Source: Diphasiastrum complanatum
Lineage: Eukaryota > Streptophyta > Lycopodiopsida > Lycopodiales > Lycopodiaceae
Reading direction: 5' to 3'
DNA length: 64,000 nucleotides
Assembly (NCBI GenBank): GCA_029204225.1
Contig: CM055108.1
Location: forward strand, 5,953,599 to 6,017,598
Shown in pieces: positions 60,001 to 64,000 of this stretch (positions are counted from its first letter, which is position 1; every line of letters begins with the position of its first letter). The notes below the pieces were generated by a model. That model saw only the letters and a program-made list of their open reading frames with translations, was not told the DNA's origin and searched no databases. Made by a program: the position numbers and the translations under genes.

Positions 60001-62457
60001 ATCATGCAAGGAGGGGTTTTGAGAGGGTTCTTGAGTAGGCTATAAAAGAGGAACTGATTGGCTCTTTTCTACAAGAGAAGTTCCATGAGGCAGACTAGAC
60101 TTGACTATATCTTCAAGTTCGTCTACAGGAGTATGACTCATGTCTATAAAATTAAGCATGCGTAATAGAACAGAGACAACAGTGTTTAATGACGCCCAAA
60201 AAAAAAAATCGATTTACTAGCACATGCAAAGAGTGTGTAGCCACATGCACTGACATGCAAAACAAAAACAAGAGAGAGAAAGTTTCTCTGGTTTGGAAAT
60301 GCAGGTGGTTGAACCGTCACAACATGCAAATGTGATCTGACAATTTTCGACTTTTTTCCGGAAAAATCAGGAATTTTGACCAAACTTCGGATGATCACTA
60401 ACACCGTTTCTGGTCACCAATCGCTGTGAGATTTGTTCCTCTTAGAGCGCCCTACTGTATATTAGCTTGTCCAAGTCCAACTTCTGGAAAATCTGCCACC
60501 GTTTGAATTTGTAGTGTCATCAACTCCAGAAGGTCAATTCTGGCCAGAAGATCAAAATTCTGACTTGAAGTGTGAATATCTTGAAAAGTACAACAGATTT
60601 CAGGGTGAAATCTGTTGCATCCTCCAGCGAGTAGTCTGTAGATTCTATCCTCAAAATCTAATCCAAATCTGATCACGTTTGGATTGCTTACTGTCAACTT
60701 CCAGAAAACAGGTCCTGGCGCCCTCCAGAAATCAGATTTTGTTGAAATCTGATTTCTCTTGTGATGGATGCTTCTTTTTGCACAGATGCTGCTGTAGACT
60801 TGAGCGCCCACCACTGGAATTTCTCTCCTGTCAAAAATCAGATCACCTACTGCTCTCTTGATAGCGCTAGGAAGAAAGGACCACAAGAAAGTGCTGGAGG
60901 AGGAAGAGCGTTGAGAGAGAAAGTAGCGCTGGAAGAGGAGAAGGAAAATGCGCTGACCCCACCCACGGGCCAGGATCCACGATGCTCTGATACCACTATT
61001 AGGGGCAATGGAAAGAGAACCAATCAAAGAGGAAGAGTGACTCTGGATCTCCACCCACTGTCCTGTACCTGGCTCTACGTTCACAGGGCACCATATAGGA
61101 CCAGCGCCCAGCCTCCAAGAGGCCATGCATTCCTCTCACATGCACAGTTGCCACTGTGCATGTGGATGCCCCTCATGCATACTGAGCATGTGGCACACAG
61201 GTCTTACCTAACTTTAGGGACCCACCCTTAGCAACTAAGGGTGCCCTCCACTTAGTGGCACTCCCTATGAATATAGACCAAGCCCACTAGATCCTAGTCC
61301 CTAAGAGTTATTATTTCGAACTACGGGGCTGAGTGTCACCCTGCCGGGAACCCCTAGGGCCTAACGAGTGACTAGTAATCCTGTGTTTGCCAATGGCCAT
61401 AATACACCCTCAGATCAGCCCAACACAACATCAAGAAAGGCCTATAACAATTTGCAACAGCCTCTCAATCGAGCTTTTAAGGGGGACCACAAGCCCTAAT
61501 AGAAAAGTTTAAATTAAAATGTGTAATCTCAATCCAGAATATGATATGTTCCTTACATACGGATCAGAATGTTCTGTACTAAAAGGTATGGAATGAGATT
61601 GTTGGATATATTGTTATAGGAATGCTGTTCTGAAATGCTAGGGTAATGAAATGAAGCATTTCTTCAAAGCATAACCTGAGTTGCTTGTAGCTTTGAACTG
61701 ACAAGAAATAATGGCTGTCTATTCTAGTTATTTTAAAGTCCAGGATGCTCATTTAACTGTTACTTGGTAGTCAAGGCTGTCAACATTTTGGATACTGATC
61801 GTATCTTCCTATATCTGAGGCCTATTTTGGAATAACAAACTTCGATGTTTTTATTGTGTCTACTGGAAATGGCAGTTACTTCCTCTAACTGCATCATCTT
61901 GCAGGGATGCACTTGATGCCCTCGGTTTAGTGCGATATTGCTGTCGACGTATGCTCATGACACATGTGGATCTAATCGAGAAGCTTTTAAATTACAACAG
62001 TAAGTGTTAATGATATTTGTGTTTATCAGCTTCAGTTTTTGAGGCATGTGCATTAGCAGTTTATATTGGATAAGTTCTTTATATCTGTATTAAATATGGA
62101 AAGTATCAACCTTATCTAATCATTGTCACCTATATTAAAGGCGGCTTTAGATCAGGCTCGGTATTGAACTGTGCCATTGTATGAGCTTTGAAAGCAATTT
62201 ATTGCTCGAGCTCTTTGGCTGACTGGCTTGACCATTGAGTTAGGATTCAGATCAGGCTCAGTATTGAACTGTGCTGTTGTATGAGCTTTGAAAGCAATTT
62301 ATTGCTCGAGCTCTTTGGCTGACTGGCTTGACCATTGAGTTAGGATTTATGCTCTGTGACGCTTTTTGTAATATTCAGTAGCATCCTGCTTATTTATCGT
62401 CTAACACACAAGGGCACTGGTTTTACAGCTCTGGAGAGGAACGAAAGCAATCAGTAA
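55493..62457 (+). CDS. RPB10: RNA polymerases I, II and III subunit RPABC5 (RPB10-like), four exons
   Basis: Exons 55493-55528, 55640-55698, 61905-61999 and 62429-62457 join across GT-AG introns into 72 codons. The product starts [18 protein letters not shown] and contains [19 protein letters not shown]; the family is about 70 residues. Cys 7, 10, 44 and 45 form the family's CX2C...CC zinc site. The small subunit is shared by nuclear polymerases I, II and III and is needed for their assembly; that is family knowledge. Splice phases fit exactly: exon 2 ends GAAGG, exon 3 starts GGATGC, exon 3 ends AACA, exon 4 starts CTCTGG. Intron 2 is 6,206 bp and holds tandem repeats and an antisense Gypsy relic; introns 1 and 3 are 111 and 429 bp. 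No coding damage is seen. The tail (LERNESNQ) differs from the Arabidopsis form as I recall it. Confidence 0.95.
56371..56530. repeat. 60-bp tandem repeat in RPB10 intron 2
   Basis: The period is exactly 60 bp: AAACAATAATTAGCAATACT at 56371, AAACCATAATTAGCAATACT at 56431 and AAACCCTAATTAGCAATACT at 56491. The second full unit matches the first except at the start; the third is shortened. Confidence 0.9.
56945..57013. repeat. (CT)n microsatellite in RPB10 intron 2
   Basis: About 69 bp of CT units with one TT interruption. It lies just left of the Gypsy relic. Confidence 0.95.
57196..58256 (-). pseudogene. Gypsy integrase in RPB10 intron 2, with a core deletion
   Basis: Frame 58256-57744 carries the integrase zinc-binding part ([44 protein letters not shown]) and ends GGLLQPLA. 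The sequence then jumps to [18 protein letters not shown] and, in frame 57675-57196, [20 protein letters not shown] and [13 protein letters not shown]. The part with the first catalytic Asp, usually some 70-80 residues, is missing. The right end has [14 protein letters not shown] and then loses similarity, so the C-terminus and 3' LTR are absent. Confidence 0.85.
57922..59169 (-). pseudogene. Gypsy reverse transcriptase and RNase H in RPB10 intron 2
   Basis: An open frame of 415 residues starts [18 protein letters not shown] and has the active site [15 protein letters not shown], then [19 protein letters not shown] and [12 protein letters not shown]. RNase H follows ([38 protein letters not shown]) and the connection to integrase. 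Just upstream, in other frames, lie PILLVKKK and [19 protein letters not shown]; the roughly 45-50 residues normally between them are deleted. The frame is surprisingly open for a broken element. Confidence 0.88.
59205..60009 (-). pseudogene. Gypsy gag fused to the RT N-terminus, protease missing
   Basis: Gag starts at ATG 60009 ([18 protein letters not shown], coiled [49 protein letters not shown]). At about 59400 the frame passes straight into sequence that in another frame reads [22 protein letters not shown] and APILLVKKK, which belongs to the start of Gypsy reverse transcriptase. Nucleocapsid and protease are therefore deleted. The element could not have made its own particles. Confidence 0.85.
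60010..60983 (-). other. Gypsy leader in RPB10 intron 2
   Basis: Just under 1 kb between gag and the primer site. A minus-strand open stretch (61126-60452) crosses the primer site and LTR and so is not a gene. Nothing else is recognised. Confidence 0.6.
60984..60995 (-). promoter_or_regulatory. Primer binding site of the intronic Gypsy
   Basis: The minus strand reads TGGTATCAGAGC, complementary to initiator tRNA-Met, one base from the LTR end at 60997. Confidence 0.85.
60997..61501 (-). repeat. 5' LTR of the intronic Gypsy, TA...TA ends
   Basis: The plus strand begins TATTAGGGGCAATGG at 60997 and ends CACAAGCCCTAATA at 61501, so the 505-bp segment has near-perfect inverted ends TATTAGGG/CCCTAATA. 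These ends are not TG...CA. No 3' partner is present, so the outer end rests on the inverted repeat. Confidence 0.6.
61502..61904 (+). other. RPB10 intron 2, right part
   Basis: AT-rich intron DNA between the Gypsy LTR and the acceptor at 61904 (CATCTTGCAG). No other feature is seen. Confidence 0.7.
62148..62347 (+). repeat. 100-bp tandem duplication in RPB10 intron 3
   Basis: Two consecutive 100-bp units begin near AGATCAGGCTC at 62149 and 62249 and differ at three positions, all transitions (62160/62260 and two in GTGCCATTG versus GTGCTGTTG). It makes up almost half of the 429-bp intron. Confidence 0.93.
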
Positions 62458-63720
62458 TAAGAAAAGACATCCAACCAGTATTGTTAAATTACAGAAGTTA
62501 TTGGGAAGCGATGCTAGTTCTAATTACAGGTTTTGAAGGATAGTGGAGATTTACTAAAATGAGTTTCTGTCCTAGTATTTTGTTTTGGAAACTATGTAAC
62601 TCAAGTATTAGTTTGTATAGGTTTCATGAAAGCATGGGAAGTGTATAATTGGTTAAGCATATCCCATTCAAACTCTGGCTGTCGTCGGCTACTTTATGAA
62701 CAACTTGAACATGAACATCTACGGTTCTCTCTACTATTGCATCTGGCTATGATGTGCATGAAGATGAATTTTTTTTTTGAGTTAATAGCTGCAATAACTC
62801 CTGAAGTGGACATATCAATCGCCTATTTTGAAATTGTTAGGTCAAAATTGTAGCATCTATTTGATCAGTATTTCACGTTCTTAAACTTGAGCTAGAGAGT
62901 ACCTGACCTTTAAAGTCTGTGTACTGTGTGATTCATTGGTTGAATCTTAGCATCTAAGCATCTATGTCAACATGTCTGCATTTTCAGATACACTAGAGTA
63001 GTATCTCCCTTAATTCCTGAAGTTTTAAATTTACTACTGTATCATTCCCATATTTCGATGGTTACCGATGTATCAATAAATTTGTCCCTGTGCAATGAGC
63101 ATGTTCAGTGGCAAATTAAAATATATTCGTGTGTTCATGAACTTTTCTACATAACCAAGTTTGGCATAATAGATGTAAGACCAATATCAAGAAAATTTTG
63201 TTGTAACAAAATCAGGATATCAGTCAAATATGTACGAACAACATTCACATTTTATATGCAAGTGATAACTAGGACATTATAGAACAAGTTGAACCAAAGT
63301 CCTAATAGCCAAAGGATTTCTCTGGAGCACATATGCGTATGTTCTTTAAGAAATTTGAAGGTTCTAACTTCAAAGCACACTCTATTACAAATCATAAATC
63401 AAGATTGCAAGATCTAGAATGACAAATTTGTTTGATTCGTCAAAGACATGCCAAAATTTTATTGTTGAAACAATAACAAACCATACAAGGAGCCCAACAA
63501 ATACTGTCTTGATACATAGATGCACCGCGATTCAGAAACGCGTTTCGGGATTTTTCCAAAATCGCGCAGAATCATTTTTTTTTTTTTGAAATTTTTTTAG
63601 CCAATATGGGTATCATATGTATCCTTTGATTGAGAGCATTATGACTATGTAGTTTGCCGACTGTTTCGGGTGCAAAACACCAAAAAGTGTGTTTTCACTC
63701 AGGGAGTTGGAAGGCCAAAT
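62458..63720 (+). other. RPB10 3' flank, no further gene
   Basis: The first few hundred bases probably hold the 3' untranslated region. The rest is AT-rich. Short open frames have no recognisable content. Confidence 0.5.
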
Positions 63721-63729
63721 CATGAAGAG

Positions 63730-63910
63730 CCCCAGGACCTCGCCGTTGGGGGCCGTTGCCCCCTAAACCCCCCACTCGGGGGCTACCGCCCCCCCAGACC
63801 CCCTGTTTCTCAGGGGGAAAACCGCTCCCCGAACCCCCTGTTTCTCAGGGGGAAAACCGCTCCCCGAACCCCCTGTTTCCCAGGGGGCTATCACCTCCCG
63901 AACCCCCTAG
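63730..63910. repeat. GC-rich tandem hairpin repeat
   Basis: Units of 35 bp at 63799-63833 and 63834-63868 are identical, and a third (63869-63902) is diverged in its second half. Each contains a CCCCCTG/CAGGGGG stem of 7 bp around TTTCT. Upstream, GTTGGGGGCC and TTGCCCCCTAA form another inverted pair. The Pro-rich open frames across it are repeat translations. A similar GC island at the end of AT-rich DNA is common in plant LTRs, but no ends are seen. Confidence 0.85.
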
Positions 63911-64000
63911 AGCTTCATGCTATATAGACATTGTAGATAAAAATGCTACCACCCCCCATAGATAAAAATGAATCCAAATGCGCGCCGAGAAGGGCCCAAT

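Noticed and set aside
60452-61126. 224-residue minus-strand open frame
   Set aside because: It runs across the Gypsy primer site and LTR boundary, so it is leader DNA and not a gene.
63670-63965. Pro-rich open frames near the right edge
   Set aside because: They come from the 35-bp GC hairpin repeat; the reading is repeated in two frames.

Overview
This is a stretch of a plant nuclear genome, almost certainly an angiosperm. The evidence is GT-AG spliced genes of plant type, dense Ty1/Copia and Ty3/Gypsy LTR retrotransposons with the plant initiator-tRNA-Met primer site (TGGTATCAGAGC), long CT/GA microsatellites, and deep nonsense decay in most open frames. I cannot name the species. No rRNA, tRNA, CRISPR array or bacterial-type gene was seen.

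Only two host genes look intact. A CURLY FLAG LEAF 1-like WW-domain gene (two exons, 12808-13837, plus strand) encodes 282 residues. An RPB10-type RNA polymerase subunit gene (four exons, 55493-62457, plus strand) encodes 72 residues; its second intron has grown to 6.2 kb and holds a decayed Gypsy element in antisense. A third host-derived piece is a frame-broken copy of the C-terminal part of Mediator subunit MED23 (about 22390-23240, minus strand).

Layout. 1-2743: the 5' part of a minus-strand Gypsy element (gag runs off the left edge), apparently inserted in a Copia element. 2744-8069: two related Copia copies head to head. 8070-9372: a probable LTR that cuts the plus copy, followed by unassigned DNA to about 11580. 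11581-15599: the CFL1-like gene and flanks. 15600-19940: an LTR-like repeat and a heavily mutated Copia. 19940-21450: a minus-strand Gypsy gag/protease relic. 22100-23240: minisatellite and MED23 relic. 24970-26545: a plus-strand gag region with two gag-like units in a row. 26560-33363: LTR pieces, Copia and Gypsy relics, and unusual TCGA-rich minisatellites. 33364-37029: little recognisable. 37030-41845: Gypsy and Copia relics with a separate LTR. 41850-50828: a Gypsy element whose gag was split by a structurally complete 5,994-bp Copia (42881-48874) with paired 274-bp LTRs and a 5-bp target duplication. 51300-54619: a Copia with a clear 3' LTR but eroded reverse transcriptase. 55493-62457: RPB10. 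62458-64000: gene flank and a GC-rich hairpin repeat.

The host genes do not form a pathway. The main story is nested transposition, deletion and transition-biased decay around a few housekeeping or developmental genes, plus tandem arrays that have grown inside LTR-like sequences. I found no convincing new multi-gene system. The least ordinary signals are the expanded LTR-associated minisatellites, the tandem gag-like units, the complete Copia with non-TG/CA ends, and the swollen RPB10 intron.
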